This document shows positions 17,862 to 27,249 of a stretch of DNA of 64,000 nucleotides, piece by piece. The notes below the pieces were generated by a model. The model saw nothing but the letters and a program-made list of their open reading frames with translations, was not told where the DNA came from and did no database searches. Both the position numbers and the translations under genes were made by a program. Within the stretch, counting starts at the first letter, position 1; every line of letters starts with the position of its first letter. Source of the stretch: Paenibacillus sp. FSL R10-2782 (GTDB taxonomy: Bacteria > Bacillota > Bacilli > Paenibacillales > Paenibacillaceae); NCBI RefSeq assembly GCF_038592985.1, contig NZ_CP151951.1, positions 4,269,001-4,333,000 on the forward strand, in the 5' to 3' direction.

Positions 17862-18602
17862 TCAATCCAGGTCCTGAATTCCCCGGTAAATGCCTGTGCG
17901 CAGCTCACGAATGTAATACGGCAAAGAAGGTACGTCTGCTTCCTCAGCCTGTTTCACCGCCAGCTCTATATTATAAGGTACACGTACAAACTGGATGGAA
18001 AAAGGTGCAGGGCTCTCTTCTCCCATGCTCCCCTCCAAAATGCAGTAGGAAGCCTGAGTTACATCCAGCGGATTGCCAACACTGCCGACATTAAAAAGCG
18101 TTTTGCCCTGAAAATGCTGTATAAAGGCATTATGCACATCTCCATATCCCACGACATCCGGGGCAAAAGCGGCTTTTCCATTTTCCTCGGCCAACGGGTC
18201 GAACATAGCGATTCTTTTCTCCGGCTCATCCCATGGCTGCACGCGATGATATACACTTTGCGGCGAAGCATGCACCAGACGGATACGACGTCCGCTCATC
18301 CTGAAATCATGATGAAACGGCAACTCTGCCAAATACTGTAGCCGTTCTGTGCCCAGGCGCTCGGCTTGCCAGCTAAAATTGAGATCATCTGTAATGCTAA
18401 CCAGCTCATCCCAATTACCACGCACCACCACTTCGCAATGTTGACGGACAGCCTCCAGAACCTCGCACGGGCTAGGCCCTTTGCCGATCAGATCGCCCAA
18501 ACAAAACACACGACTAATCCGTCGGGAAGCAATATCCTCCAGCACCGCCTCGCAGGCAGGCCAATTGCCATGTATATCTGAAATGACAGCAATACGATCC
18601 AT
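17862..18602 (-). CDS. Metallophosphoesterase, YfcE/ApaH-like
   Basis: 246 residues. Calcineurin-like metal-binding motifs are in order: I-S-D-I-H-G-N, G-D-L-I-G-K-G-P, R-G-N-W-D, H-A-S-P and G-Y-G-D-V-H. The start ATG (M-D-R-I-A-V-I-S-D-I-H) follows AAAGGAGTG. Such proteins hydrolyse phosphodiesters or phosphoproteins in the cytosol; the substrate cannot be assigned here. Confidence 0.85.
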   Translation of the reverse strand: MDRIAVISDIHGNWPACEAVLEDIASRRISRVFCLGDLIGKGPSPCEVLEAVRQHCEVVVRGNWDELVSITDDLNFSWQAERLGTERLQYLAELPFHHDFRMSGRRIRLVHASPQSVYHRVQPWDEPEKRIAMFDPLAEENGKAAFAPDVVGYGDVHNAFIQHFQGKTLFNVGSVGNPLDVTQASYCILEGSMGEESPAPFSIQFVRVPYNIELAVKQAEEADVPSLPYYIRELRTGIYRGIQDLD

Positions 18603-18699
18603 CTGAATATCACTCCTTTGTCCGAAACAGCTACACACTACACTAAACCCTTTTTATGTAGTTACAAGCCCATACTGATGAAGGTAAACATATAATAGC

Positions 18700-19644
18700 C
18701 TATTGACCGGATTTCAGTGTAATGACACTCAGCTCCGGCCTGCACAGCACACGAATCGGCAGCTTGGTCATTCCAATGCCTCTGCTGACATACAGCGGCA
18801 TCCTGTCAGTCCCTACATGAAATAATCCCTGAATGTACTTGCGTCCACCCGGAGGCGGCATCGGCGCTCCGAGGACAGGCAAGCGTACCTGTCCTCCATG
18901 CGTATGTCCCGACAATTGAAGATCAAAGGACATTCGCGCCGCCACATCCGCATAATCCGGCTCATGCATAAGCAGCAGCTTGCACAAGTCATCAGAAAGT
19001 CCGTGGATGGCACGCCGTGGATTGGGTTTGCCCATAATGTCATCCTCTAACCCAACAATCGCCACACGCTGCCCGGCTCGCTCTACAATCGCGTGCTCAT
19101 TTCTCAGCAACGTAAACCCGGTTTTTGGATATAGCTCCTGTACCCCGGCTGGTAAACCCCGATAATCGTGATTGCCGAGAATGGCGAATTTACCGAGTGT
19201 GGCGTACATCGAAGCCATGACCGGAACAGCGGCTTTCATAGATACGGCATAATCATCTACAATATCACCTGTAAAACAAAGCAAATCCGGTTCCAGTCCT
19301 GCAATTCGGTCCGCAAGCTCCCGCAGGTCCTGCTCATCCATGTGAAAGCCCAAGTGTACATCACTAAAATGCACGACTCTGATACCGTCAAAAGCCGACG
19401 GCAGACGGGGCAAAGATAGTGTAAAACGTGTAATCTCCAAATGATTAGGCTCCCATAGGGAAGCGTATCCTCCAGTTAAAAGCGCGGTTCCGGCTGTCGC
19501 TAAAGCGGCTTTTTTCAAAAAACGACGACGCGAAGGATTGGCTGGCTCATTTGAAATGGAACGACGCGAAGAACCGAGAGGGATCGCGGCCTCATCGTGT
19601 GAGCCATCCTGACTCTCGCGGCGGGTTTGCGGCGTCTTCTCCAT
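18700..19644 (-). CDS. Tat-exported metallophosphoesterase, YkuE/YaeI-like
   Basis: 314 residues. A twin-arginine signal (S-R-R-R-F-L-K-K-A-A-L-A-T-A-G) lies around residues 37-52 behind a hydrophilic N-terminal extension. The metal-binding blocks follow: F-S-D-V-H-L-G, F-T-G-D-I-V-D, L-G-N-H-D-Y, and S-G-H-T-H-G-G-Q. This is the YkuE/YaeI family, which acts outside the membrane; YkuE is a Tat substrate tied to the cell wall. CAAGGGGG precedes the ATG. Confidence 0.85.
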   Translation of the reverse strand: MEKTPQTRRESQDGSHDEAAIPLGSSRRSISNEPANPSRRRFLKKAALATAGTALLTGGYASLWEPNHLEITRFTLSLPRLPSAFDGIRVVHFSDVHLGFHMDEQDLRELADRIAGLEPDLLCFTGDIVDDYAVSMKAAVPVMASMYATLGKFAILGNHDYRGLPAGVQELYPKTGFTLLRNEHAIVERAGQRVAIVGLEDDIMGKPNPRRAIHGLSDDLCKLLLMHEPDYADVAARMSFDLQLSGHTHGGQVRLPVLGAPMPPPGGRKYIQGLFHVGTDRMPLYVSRGIGMTKLPIRVLCRPELSVITLKSGQ

Positions 19645-19732
19645 ATGCGTGCCCCCTTGCTATCTATTCAACTATTGTACAGTTCAAATATCTCATGATT
19701 CAAATGTTCAAATATTTCACGCTTTTAGCCCT

Positions 19733-20542
19733 CTAGCGGTTGGTGGCTAACCATCGTTCTGCATAGTCTACCAAATCACGCTGCCTCGCTAAAAAACACG
19801 ATGCATCCCCGATGTTCACTCGCGTAAAGGCTGCGGGACGATCCCGCTCAAAATCAAGCCCCAGCTTGTCAAAATCATCCGAGGATATATTAAAATCCTG
19901 AAAAGATACCCATACTTTCTCCCCGTTCACCATCATCGGGGCTTGTTGGGTTGTTTCTTCACGTCCATTGTACGCTGTGCGGTGTTCCGCCAAATGAAAG
20001 GACGTGTTGCTGTCATGTCCGCAGCCCAGCAACAGCACATAGGCGTCTGTCTCATATAGCTTCGCCAGTGGCGAATGTTCACCTAGCCCGAAATCAAGCT
20101 TATGCCCTTCCAGTAAGTGTAAAGCCGCAGGTCCACGGGCCGCAAACGAAACATGTGGGTGTCCACTCCGCAGTGTTCCTGGCAGACCACGGAACGTTTC
20201 CACAATGATCCCCATGCCTCCGGTCAACGTCCAGGCCGGATCATAGGCGGGCATTTCCTCGCGTACAAGTTCCCACCATGACTCATCCAGAGGCGGGTTC
20301 ATCCATGTCGACGGATCGGTCAGATCATGGGACTGCGTCGGCGTGACCAGCGTTCCTTCCGGGCCAATCGCATCGGTTAATGCTGCAAGAATAGCAGAGG
20401 CCCCGCCCGGAACAAAACTGCCAAAGCTGCGCATCGACGAGTGCACAAGCAACGTCATGCCTTTTTGAACCCCCAGTTCCTTTAATCCTTTCAGCACATC
20501 CGACCCGATAACGGGCCGACGCGTCATCGGTTGTACAGCCAC
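19733..20542 (-). CDS. AAC(3)-family aminoglycoside N-acetyltransferase-like protein
   Basis: 269 residues from a GTG with AAGGAGG 8 bases upstream. Family landmarks: L-V-H-S-S-M-R-S-F-G, V-P-G-G-A, G-T-L-V-T-P-T-Q-S, R-S-x-H-P-x-x-S-F-A-A-x-G, E-H-S-P-L-A-K-L-Y and H-x-A-E-H-R. Members acetylate the 3-amino group of aminoglycosides, and chromosomal versions (YokD, FrbF types) often have other natural substrates. Resistance should not be assumed from sequence alone. Confidence 0.8.
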   Translation of the reverse strand: MAVQPMTRRPVIGSDVLKGLKELGVQKGMTLLVHSSMRSFGSFVPGGASAILAALTDAIGPEGTLVTPTQSHDLTDPSTWMNPPLDESWWELVREEMPAYDPAWTLTGGMGIIVETFRGLPGTLRSGHPHVSFAARGPAALHLLEGHKLDFGLGEHSPLAKLYETDAYVLLLGCGHDSNTSFHLAEHRTAYNGREETTQQAPMMVNGEKVWVSFQDFNISSDDFDKLGLDFERDRPAAFTRVNIGDASCFLARQRDLVDYAERWLATNR

Positions 20543-20651
20543 CTGTCCAGCCTCCTTTTCTCCAAAAACGATACACAATACCATAATTATACCATAACTG
20601 CTGCCCTACTCTCCTCCCTCCACGGTAACTCCGATCTGTCCTGAGCATACA

Positions 20652-20690
20652 AAAACAGGCTTTCTCCGGTTCAGGGAAAAAGCCTGTTTT
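20652..20690 (-). terminator. Terminator of the sdhCAB operon
   Basis: A 12-bp stem (AAAACAGGCTTT / AAAGCCTGTTTT) 25 bases after the sdhB stop, with T-rich sequence on the minus strand. Confidence 0.8.
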
Positions 20691-20714
20691 GTATAAAGCA
20701 TTCACTGACTAGTG

Positions 20715-21482
20715 CTATACGGTCAACCAGCGCTTGAACATATGCTTGGTTGTTTGCTTGTTCATTTCGGCAATGGAGGTTGTCAACGGAATGCCCTTCG
20801 GGCAGGAACGTACGCAGTTTTGCGAGTTACCGCAGCCCTCCAGCCCGTCGTCCGTCATCAGCGCATCCAGCCGCTCCTCCTGATTCATTTCCCCAGTTGG
20901 ATGACTATTGAATAGACGAACCTGAGATATCGCCGCAGGTCCAATGAATGTCGTTTTCTCGTTAACATTCGGGCAAGCCTCCAGGCAGACACCGCAGGTC
21001 ATGCACTTGGACAGCTCATAGGCCCATTGACGCTTCTTCTCTGCCATTCTGGGGCCGGGGCCCAGATCGTAGGTACCGTCAATCGGAATCCACGCTTTGA
21101 CCTTCTTGAGCGCGTTAAACATCCGGCTCCGGTCAATGACCAAATCCCGCACAACCGGGAACGTGCTCATCGGCGCAATGGTAATCGGCTGCTCCAGCTT
21201 ATCGACGAGCGCCGCACAAGCCTGACGCGGCTTGCCGTTAATCACCATGGAGCATGCTCCACACACTTCCTCCAGACAGTTCGACTCCCAGCATACCGGG
21301 GCCGTATCTTTACCATGACTATCCACCGGGTTACGCTGAATCTCCATCAACGCACTGATTACATTCATCCCCGGTCGATAAGCCAACTCAAATTCTTCCG
21401 TATATGGATTCGCATTAGGTTCATCCTGACGGGTCACGACGAACTTTACGGTTTTATCCGATTTCACTGCTTGCTCCGACAT
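20715..21482 (-). CDS. sdhB: Succinate dehydrogenase iron-sulfur subunit
   Basis: 255 residues. The N-terminal [2Fe-2S] domain has C-W-E-S-N-C-L-E-E-V-C-G-A-C and C-A-A-L; the C-terminal domain has C-M-T-C-G-V-C-L-E-A-C-P for [4Fe-4S] and C-G-N-S-Q-N-C-V-R-S-C-P-K-G for the remaining clusters. It carries electrons from SdhA to the membrane subunit SdhC and on to menaquinone. The ATG at 21482 is better spaced from AAGGGAGTG than the one three codons up. Last gene of sdhCAB. Confidence 0.93.
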   Translation of the reverse strand: MSEQAVKSDKTVKFVVTRQDEPNANPYTEEFELAYRPGMNVISALMEIQRNPVDSHGKDTAPVCWESNCLEEVCGACSMVINGKPRQACAALVDKLEQPITIAPMSTFPVVRDLVIDRSRMFNALKKVKAWIPIDGTYDLGPGPRMAEKKRQWAYELSKCMTCGVCLEACPNVNEKTTFIGPAAISQVRLFNSHPTGEMNQEERLDALMTDDGLEGCGNSQNCVRSCPKGIPLTTSIAEMNKQTTKHMFKRWLTV

Positions 21483-21512
21483 CTCATACACTCCCTTCTG
21501 TATCTTCCTTAA

Positions 21513-23258
21513 TTACTTGTTCTTGGAGTAATCCCGAATACGCGGCTTGATCAGCGAAACGTCCACCGCTTCGTACGAGATTTGCGGTCCTTCCGGTGTC
21601 CAGTCCGCAATCGTCGTTTTCAGGAAATCCTCATCGTTACGGTCCGGGAAGTCAGGTTTATAGTGGGCTCCACGGCTTTCGTTACGCAGCAGCGCTCCTT
21701 TGGTCATCGCTTCAGCCAGCTCCATCATATTCCACAGCTGACGCGTGAACGCCGCACCCGCATTGTTCCAGCGCGAAGCATCATTGATGTTAATATTGGA
21801 ATAACGCTCCTTCAGCTCCTTGATCTTGTGGATCGTAGCTTCCAGCTTGTCATTATAACGAACCACGGTCATGTTGTTCGTCATCCACTCGCCCAGCTCT
21901 TTATGAAGGACATAGGCATTTTCTTTCCCATCCATACGCAAAATACGCTCATACTTCTCCGTCTGCTGATTGACCGCTGCATCGAACACGGAGGAAGCCA
22001 CATCCTGCGCGGATTTTTTCAAGCCTTTAATGTATTCCACAGCTTTTGGTCCAGCCACCATCCCGCCGTAAATAGCTGACAGCAGCGAGTTTGCACCCAA
22101 ACGATTCGCTCCGTGATACTGGAATTCACATTCTCCGGCGGCAAACAGCCCCGGAATATTGGTCATCTGATTGTAATCGACCCACATGCCGCCCATCGAA
22201 TAATGCACAGCCGGGAAGATTTTCATCGGTATTTTGCGCGGATCGTCACCAACGAATTTTTCATAAATTTCAATAATACCGCCCAGCTTCACGTCCAGCT
22301 CTTTCGGGTCCTTATGAGACAGATCGAGATACACCATGTTCTCGCCATTAATGCCGAGCCCATCATCGACGCATACACTGAATATTTCACGGGTCGCAAT
22401 ATCACGAGGGACCAGATTTCCATAAGCCGGATACTTTTCTTCGAGGAAATACCACGGCTTGCCGTCCTTGTACGTCCAAATACGGCCGCCCTCTCCCCGT
22501 GCCGACTCGGACATCAGACGCAGCTTGTCATCCCCCGGAATAGCCGTCGGATGAATCTGGATAAACTCGCCGTTGGCATAGCGTACGCCCTGCTGATATA
22601 CCGCCCCGGCAGCCGTACCTGTATTAATTACGGAATTCGTGGTTTTACCGAAAATAATGCCAGGACCGCCCGATGCCAAAATAACCGCATCTGCTACAAA
22701 GGTCTTCACTTCCATCGTGCGCAAATCCTGCGCACAGATGCCGCGACAGATACTCTCATCATCCAGTACAGCCTGTAAAAACTCCCAGTTTTCATACTTG
22801 GTCACCAAGCCCTCAGATTCCCAGCGCCGTACCTGTTCATCAAGTGCATACAGAAGCTGCTGCCCTGTCGTCGCTCCAGCAAAGGCGGTCCGATGATGCT
22901 GCGTCCCCCCAAAGCGGCGGAAATCCAGCAGTCCTTCCGGTGTCCGGTTAAACATGACACCCATGCGGTCCATGAGATGGATAATCCCCGGGGCCGCTTC
23001 GCACATCGCTTTTACCGGAGGCTGGTTTGCGAGAAAGTCCCCGCCATAGACTGAATCGTCAAAGTGAATCCAGGGCGAGTCGCCTTCACCCTTCGTATTC
23101 ACCGCGCCGTTGATGCCGCCTTGAGCACAAACGGAGTGGGACCTTTTGACCGGAACCAAAGAAAATAAATGAACGTGAACTCCTGCCTCTGCCGCCTTGA
23201 TCGTAGCCATTAGACCCGCAAGGCCGCCGCCCACGACAATAATGTTGGATGCTGCCAT
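21513..23258 (-). CDS. sdhA: Succinate dehydrogenase flavoprotein subunit
   Basis: 581 residues. The FAD-binding motif V-V-G-G-G-L-A-G-L-M-A is at the N-terminus. The covalent-flavin region S-H-S-V-C-A-Q-G-G-I-N-G, the catalytic R-G-E-G-G and the H-Y-S-M-G-G motif follow. It oxidises succinate to fumarate in the TCA cycle. Length and the dissimilar C-terminus ending in I-R-D-Y-S-K fit the Firmicutes (three-subunit, type B) enzyme. It lies 30 bases upstream of sdhB. Confidence 0.93.
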   Translation of the reverse strand: MAASNIIVVGGGLAGLMATIKAAEAGVHVHLFSLVPVKRSHSVCAQGGINGAVNTKGEGDSPWIHFDDSVYGGDFLANQPPVKAMCEAAPGIIHLMDRMGVMFNRTPEGLLDFRRFGGTQHHRTAFAGATTGQQLLYALDEQVRRWESEGLVTKYENWEFLQAVLDDESICRGICAQDLRTMEVKTFVADAVILASGGPGIIFGKTTNSVINTGTAAGAVYQQGVRYANGEFIQIHPTAIPGDDKLRLMSESARGEGGRIWTYKDGKPWYFLEEKYPAYGNLVPRDIATREIFSVCVDDGLGINGENMVYLDLSHKDPKELDVKLGGIIEIYEKFVGDDPRKIPMKIFPAVHYSMGGMWVDYNQMTNIPGLFAAGECEFQYHGANRLGANSLLSAIYGGMVAGPKAVEYIKGLKKSAQDVASSVFDAAVNQQTEKYERILRMDGKENAYVLHKELGEWMTNNMTVVRYNDKLEATIHKIKELKERYSNININDASRWNNAGAAFTRQLWNMMELAEAMTKGALLRNESRGAHYKPDFPDRNDEDFLKTTIADWTPEGPQISYEAVDVSLIKPRIRDYSKNK

Positions 23259-23364
23259 TTCTGCTCACTCCTTTTTTTCAGGATTTTAGCCAAATCCTCT
23301 TTTACCATAAGAAATAGAATCTGCAAACGATGTATTGCAAACACGTAAAGTGTACATTCATTTT

Positions 23365-24039
23365 TTACAGTAGCTGTTGAATAGCACTGCTTTGTATCAA
23401 GGCGGTTGCCGTTTCCTGGAATTCCGCGCTGCGGAATGCCAACAGGGAAGCGATGAAGCCGATGGATACAACCACGAACAAGGTCATGCAGATATAGGAG
23501 GACACTTTTTGTGCACGCGGTCCCACCGTAATCCCCCAACTGACCATAAAAGCCCATAGTCCGTTTGCAAAGTGAAAGGATGCCGAAACGACACTGATTA
23601 AATAAAGGATAAAATAGACTGGATTCGTCACAATGCCATGCATCACACCGCCTAGCTGCTCATGTGTTACATGACCCAAAGCCACCTGAAAACGTGTATC
23701 ATATACGTGCCAGATAATGAATACGAACGTAATCACACCGGAAATGCGCTGAAACAGAAAGCGCCAGTTACGCGAATAGCCAAAATTTTTGACATTCGGA
23801 TCAGCCTGATAAGCGATATACAAGCCATAGATTCCATGGAACAGCAATGGCAAGTAGATAAATAACGTTTCAAGCACAATAACAAGTGGCAGACCATTCA
23901 GGAAGGCCACGCTGCGATTGAATCCTTCCTTGCCGCCCTCCACCGCTGTGAAGTTGGTCACCAAATGCTCTACAAAAAATAGAGCCAGCGGAATGACACC
24001 AAGAAGCGAGTGTAGCTTTCTGGAATAAAATCCTTTCAT
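23365..24039 (-). CDS. sdhC: Succinate dehydrogenase cytochrome b558 subunit
   Basis: 224 residues with five predicted membrane helices and axial heme ligands among the conserved histidines (L-H-S-L-L-G, F-V-E-H-L, L-F-H-G-I-Y-G, I-W-H-V-Y, F-H-F-A-N-G). This is the single di-heme anchor of type B succinate:menaquinone reductases, which transfer electrons to menaquinone at the expense of membrane potential. First gene of sdhCAB; there is no SdhD, as expected. Confidence 0.92.
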   Translation of the reverse strand: MKGFYSRKLHSLLGVIPLALFFVEHLVTNFTAVEGGKEGFNRSVAFLNGLPLVIVLETLFIYLPLLFHGIYGLYIAYQADPNVKNFGYSRNWRFLFQRISGVITFVFIIWHVYDTRFQVALGHVTHEQLGGVMHGIVTNPVYFILYLISVVSASFHFANGLWAFMVSWGITVGPRAQKVSSYICMTLFVVVSIGFIASLLAFRSAEFQETATALIQSSAIQQLL

Positions 24040-24099
24040 CTAGGTAATGCTCCCTTCTCCCAAAAATAGCGTTTTCAATAGTAATATAACATATAATAT

Positions 24100-24122
24100 G
24101 ACATTTCCCGACAGGAAATGTC
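24100..24122. promoter_or_regulatory. Perfect inverted repeat in the sdhC promoter region
   Basis: GACATTTCC-CGACA-GGAAATGTC, a 9-bp perfect dyad about 60 bases upstream of sdhC. It lies in the AT-rich stretch where a -10/-35 would fall and is a candidate operator. The LysR regulator transcribed divergently is one possible ligand. Confidence 0.45.
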
Positions 24123-24125
24123 CAG

Positions 24126-24168
24126 CAAGATGTTTCTTAAAAGAGAAAACAAAAGTGTGAACATCTTG
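24126..24168. promoter_or_regulatory. Second inverted repeat between sdhC and the divergent LysR gene
   Basis: CAAGATGTT at 24126-24134 and AACATCTTG at 24160-24168, a perfect 9-bp dyad with 25 bases between the arms. The arms are about three helical turns apart, as often seen for looping or paired-dimer operators. Function not shown. Confidence 0.4.
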
Positions 24169-24265
24169 TGTCGCTTTCATGTTACTCCTTTTCGGCTTAT
24201 AATGGAATTGCAATATACGTATTAATTGTTATGTCTTTTTTGCATATAGAGAGGAAGTGAATGAT

Positions 24266-25171
24266 TTGTTTGAGGAATTGAACGCTTTTGCCGTCATTGT
24301 CGAGCAATCCAGTCTGAATAAAGCCTCCAAGCTGCTTAATCTCTCCCAGCCCGCCCTGTCCCGCAAAATCGCCAAGCTGGAGGAAGAGCTGGGTGTGAAC
24401 CTGTTTGATCGACGGGGCAAACGACTCGAAATTACATCAACAGGCCGATTTGTATATACCTTCGCGCTGGAGCAACGGCAACGGCAGCTCCGCTTTTTGC
24501 AAAAGCTGTCACAGCACAAAAACGAAGCCCAGAGCATGCTTACGCTGGGTGCGAGTCTGACGACACTCCAAACAACGCTGCCTACTCTCGTCGAAGCCTT
24601 CATGAGCAAGCATCCCCAAACCGAGCTGAAGCTACTCACAGGCAAAACCCATGAGATCGTCGCTTTTGTGCGCGACAAAAAAGCAGACGCCGGTATTGTC
24701 GGGTCTGCCATTCATGAGGCCGGCCTGCGCTGCATTCCCCTGTTTGACGATCATTTGGAGCTAGTCGTTCCGATCGGTCATGAATTAACGATGAAGACGG
24801 AAACAGCCTCGATGAAAGATTTGCAAGGGCTGCCAATGATTATTTTTTCCAAGGGAACCTGGTATCGCAGTCTTACGGATGACCTGTTCCAGCGCAGCGG
24901 GATCATGCCGGATATTCGTATGGAAATCGACTCGTTCGAGGCGATTGTGCGCCTCCTGCCGACCTGCAAGGCTTCGGCATTGCTGCCCAAATCCTACTTG
25001 CGCAACGAGTTGCTGCGGGATAATGGGCTAACCCCGCTGTACTTGCCTGATTTGAAAGAGACACGGCGAACCACCTCCCTTATCTACTCGGAGACGACCG
25101 ATCTGGGACCGACAGCACGGCGCTGGATCAGCGAGACACGTGCATCGTTTGCCGGCTATCGTATGGTGTAG
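24266..25171 (+). CDS. LysR-family regulator divergent from sdhCAB
   Basis: About 301 residues from a TTG at 24266; a GTG three codons earlier sits too close to the GAGAGGAAG site. The HTH reads L-N-L-S-Q-P-A-L-S-R-K-I-A-K-L-E, then an effector domain of the CcpC/CitR kind. In Bacillus, CcpC represses TCA genes in response to citrate. The divergent arrangement with sdhCAB and the two dyads between them make control of sdh plausible, but this is inference. Its stop lies 5 bases from the convergent ktr gene. Confidence 0.8.
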   Translation: MFEELNAFAVIVEQSSLNKASKLLNLSQPALSRKIAKLEEELGVNLFDRRGKRLEITSTGRFVYTFALEQRQRQLRFLQKLSQHKNEAQSMLTLGASLTTLQTTLPTLVEAFMSKHPQTELKLLTGKTHEIVAFVRDKKADAGIVGSAIHEAGLRCIPLFDDHLELVVPIGHELTMKTETASMKDLQGLPMIIFSKGTWYRSLTDDLFQRSGIMPDIRMEIDSFEAIVRLLPTCKASALLPKSYLRNELLRDNGLTPLYLPDLKETRRTTSLIYSETTDLGPTARRWISETRASFAGYRMV

Positions 25172-25176
25172 CAGGG

Positions 25177-25854
25177 TTAGCCTTCTTCATTAACGTTAAC
25201 GACCTCGTCCTCAAAGCGGCCGATATTATCATTGGAGCCGATGATGACCATAATATCGTCTGCTTTTAGCCGATCCATCGCTGTTGGTGCAATCAGAATA
25301 CCGTTCGCCGTATGAAGCGCCACAATGCTGCAACCAAAGCGGGTACGGGCATTCAGCTCAGATAGCGTTTTGCCATGCAGGCATGCAGGAACATTGAGTT
25401 CCACAATGCTGTATTCCTTGGACAGCTCCAAATAATCAAGCAAATTAGGTGTAACCAGTTGATGCGCGACTCGTATCCCCATATCTCGCTCGGGATAAAT
25501 GACCCGGTCCACACCGAGCTTTTCCAACGCTCGTCCGTGCAGCACAGAAATCGCTTTCGCAACGACTTTGCTCACACCCAGCTCCTTTAGCAAAATGGCA
25601 GCCAGAATGCTGACCTGAATATCAGCACCAATCGCAACAATGCCGCAATCGAAATTACGGATGCCCAATGATCGCAGCGAATCCTCATCTGTAGCATCTG
25701 CCACGACGGTATGCGTCAACAGCTCACTCATACTGTCCACAACATCCTCATTCCGGTCGATGCCTAGCACCTCGCACCCCATATCTACCAATTGCAAAGC
25801 CAGGCTTGAGCCAAATCGTCCCAAACCAATAACTACAAACTGCTGCGTTTTCAT
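25177..25854 (-). CDS. ktrA: Ktr potassium-uptake regulatory subunit (TrkA-N/RCK type)
   Basis: 225 residues. The N-terminal RCK domain has the nucleotide motif V-I-G-L-G-R-F-G and D-R-N at the end of beta-2. The C-terminal ~75 residues form the RCK_C domain, which in KtrA/KtrC binds c-di-AMP. It forms the octameric ring that gates KtrB by ATP/ADP. It lies 18 bases after the transporter gene in the same operon. Whether it corresponds to KtrA or KtrC of Bacillus cannot be decided here. Confidence 0.85.
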   Translation of the reverse strand: MKTQQFVVIGLGRFGSSLALQLVDMGCEVLGIDRNEDVVDSMSELLTHTVVADATDEDSLRSLGIRNFDCGIVAIGADIQVSILAAILLKELGVSKVVAKAISVLHGRALEKLGVDRVIYPERDMGIRVAHQLVTPNLLDYLELSKEYSIVELNVPACLHGKTLSELNARTRFGCSIVALHTANGILIAPTAMDRLKADDIMVIIGSNDNIGRFEDEVVNVNEEG

Positions 25855-25872
25855 ATCTACTCTAGAACTCCC

Positions 25873-27213
25873 TTATCCTATAATCATTTTGCCTTCCGGA
25901 TGACGATATAATTCCTTACCCTTTTTGGGTCCTAGCGCATACGCCAGTGTAAGTGGGCCGAGTCTACCTGCAAACATCGTCAGGGTAATGACCAGCTTGC
26001 CTATAAACGTCAAATCAGGTGTAAGTCCCATCGACAATCCCACCGTCCCAAATGCAGACACCGCCTCGAACAATATCATTAGAAAATGATGATCCTCGGT
26101 TGCTGACAAAATCATCGTCACGCCAATCACAAACAGCAACCCCAGCAGTGTAATGGTCAAAGCCTTGTAAATTCGCCCCTGCGCAAGCCGGTATTTGAAC
26201 AGTACAATATCCTCTCGACCTCGCAGCATCGAAATCACGGCTCCAATGAGCAGCGCAAACGTTGTCGTCTTAATCCCGCCTCCAGTAGAGCCAGGAGAAG
26301 CACCGATAAACATCAATATAATGATGAAAAACTGCGTAGCCTGTCGCAAGCCAGCGATATCTAACGTATTGGCACCTGCGGTGCGCGGTGTTACGGACTG
26401 GAATAAAGATCCCAGCAGTTTTCCACCCCAATCCAGCGAGCCCAGTGTCTTCGGATTGGTAAACTCGAATACAAAGATGACAAGCGTGCCGACTACGATC
26501 AGGGTAGCCGTCATACTGAGTACCACCTTGGTATGCAAGGAAAGTCTCCCACGCTTGCGGTATTCTACCAGGTCCGACATAACCACAAAGCCGATGCCAC
26601 CCGAAATAATCAGAAACATAGCTGTAAAATTAACAATAGGATCATACACATAACCTGTCAGGCTGCGAAAGTGACCGAATAAATCAAAGCCCGCATTGTT
26701 AAACATGGAAATGGCATGCCAGATTCCAAAATAAATCGCCCTGCCTACGGGCATATCAAAGGACCAGCGAATCGCGAATATCGTGGCGCACACGCCCTCA
26801 ATGATTAGGGAGTACAGCAACACCCTGCGGATCAATCCGACAATTCCCTCAACAGAGGTCTGGTTCATCGCTTCCTGCAAAATCAGGCGCTCCCGCAAGG
26901 AAATGCGGCGCTTGAATACCAGCGCAATCAAAGTAGCCATCGTCATAAAGCCGAGACCGCCAATCTGAATCAGCGCAGCGATAACCACCTGACCAAAGGT
27001 GGTAAAGAAGGTACCGGTATCCTTAACGACAAGACCTGTAACACAGGTTGCGGAGGCGGCTGTAAACAAAGCATCTATAAATGCAAGCGGCTTCCCCGTT
27101 GTATTGGAAATCGGCAGCATTAACAACAAGCTGCCTATAAGAATGATAATGGCAAAACCCGCAACGAATATCTGCGGTGGAGAAAGCCGAAGCCATCTTG
27201 CATTGGGATTCAT
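25873..27213 (-). CDS. ktrB: Ktr potassium transporter, membrane subunit (TrkH/KtrB type)
   Basis: 446 residues with the fourfold M1-P-M2 architecture. Selectivity-filter glycines can be seen in each pore loop: A-T-C-V-T-G-L, N-N-A-G-F-D, T-P-R-T-A-G-A and F-G-T-V-G-L-S. The third repeat also contains the gate loop G-A-S-P-G-S-T-G-G-G-I-K-T-T. It imports K+ coupled to Na+ or the membrane potential. It lies downstream of a c-di-AMP riboswitch, so high c-di-AMP should shut expression off, in line with c-di-AMP control of K+. Confidence 0.88.
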   Translation of the reverse strand: MNPNARWLRLSPPQIFVAGFAIIILIGSLLLMLPISNTTGKPLAFIDALFTAASATCVTGLVVKDTGTFFTTFGQVVIAALIQIGGLGFMTMATLIALVFKRRISLRERLILQEAMNQTSVEGIVGLIRRVLLYSLIIEGVCATIFAIRWSFDMPVGRAIYFGIWHAISMFNNAGFDLFGHFRSLTGYVYDPIVNFTAMFLIISGGIGFVVMSDLVEYRKRGRLSLHTKVVLSMTATLIVVGTLVIFVFEFTNPKTLGSLDWGGKLLGSLFQSVTPRTAGANTLDIAGLRQATQFFIIILMFIGASPGSTGGGIKTTTFALLIGAVISMLRGREDIVLFKYRLAQGRIYKALTITLLGLLFVIGVTMILSATEDHHFLMILFEAVSAFGTVGLSMGLTPDLTFIGKLVITLTMFAGRLGPLTLAYALGPKKGKELYRHPEGKMIIG

Positions 27214-27249
27214 CTATTTATCACTGCTCCTACTTGGTGAATTATGAGC

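Noticed and set aside
22113..22778. 221-codon plus-strand open frame inside sdhA
   Set aside because: Shadow of sdhA on the other strand, without a ribosome binding site.
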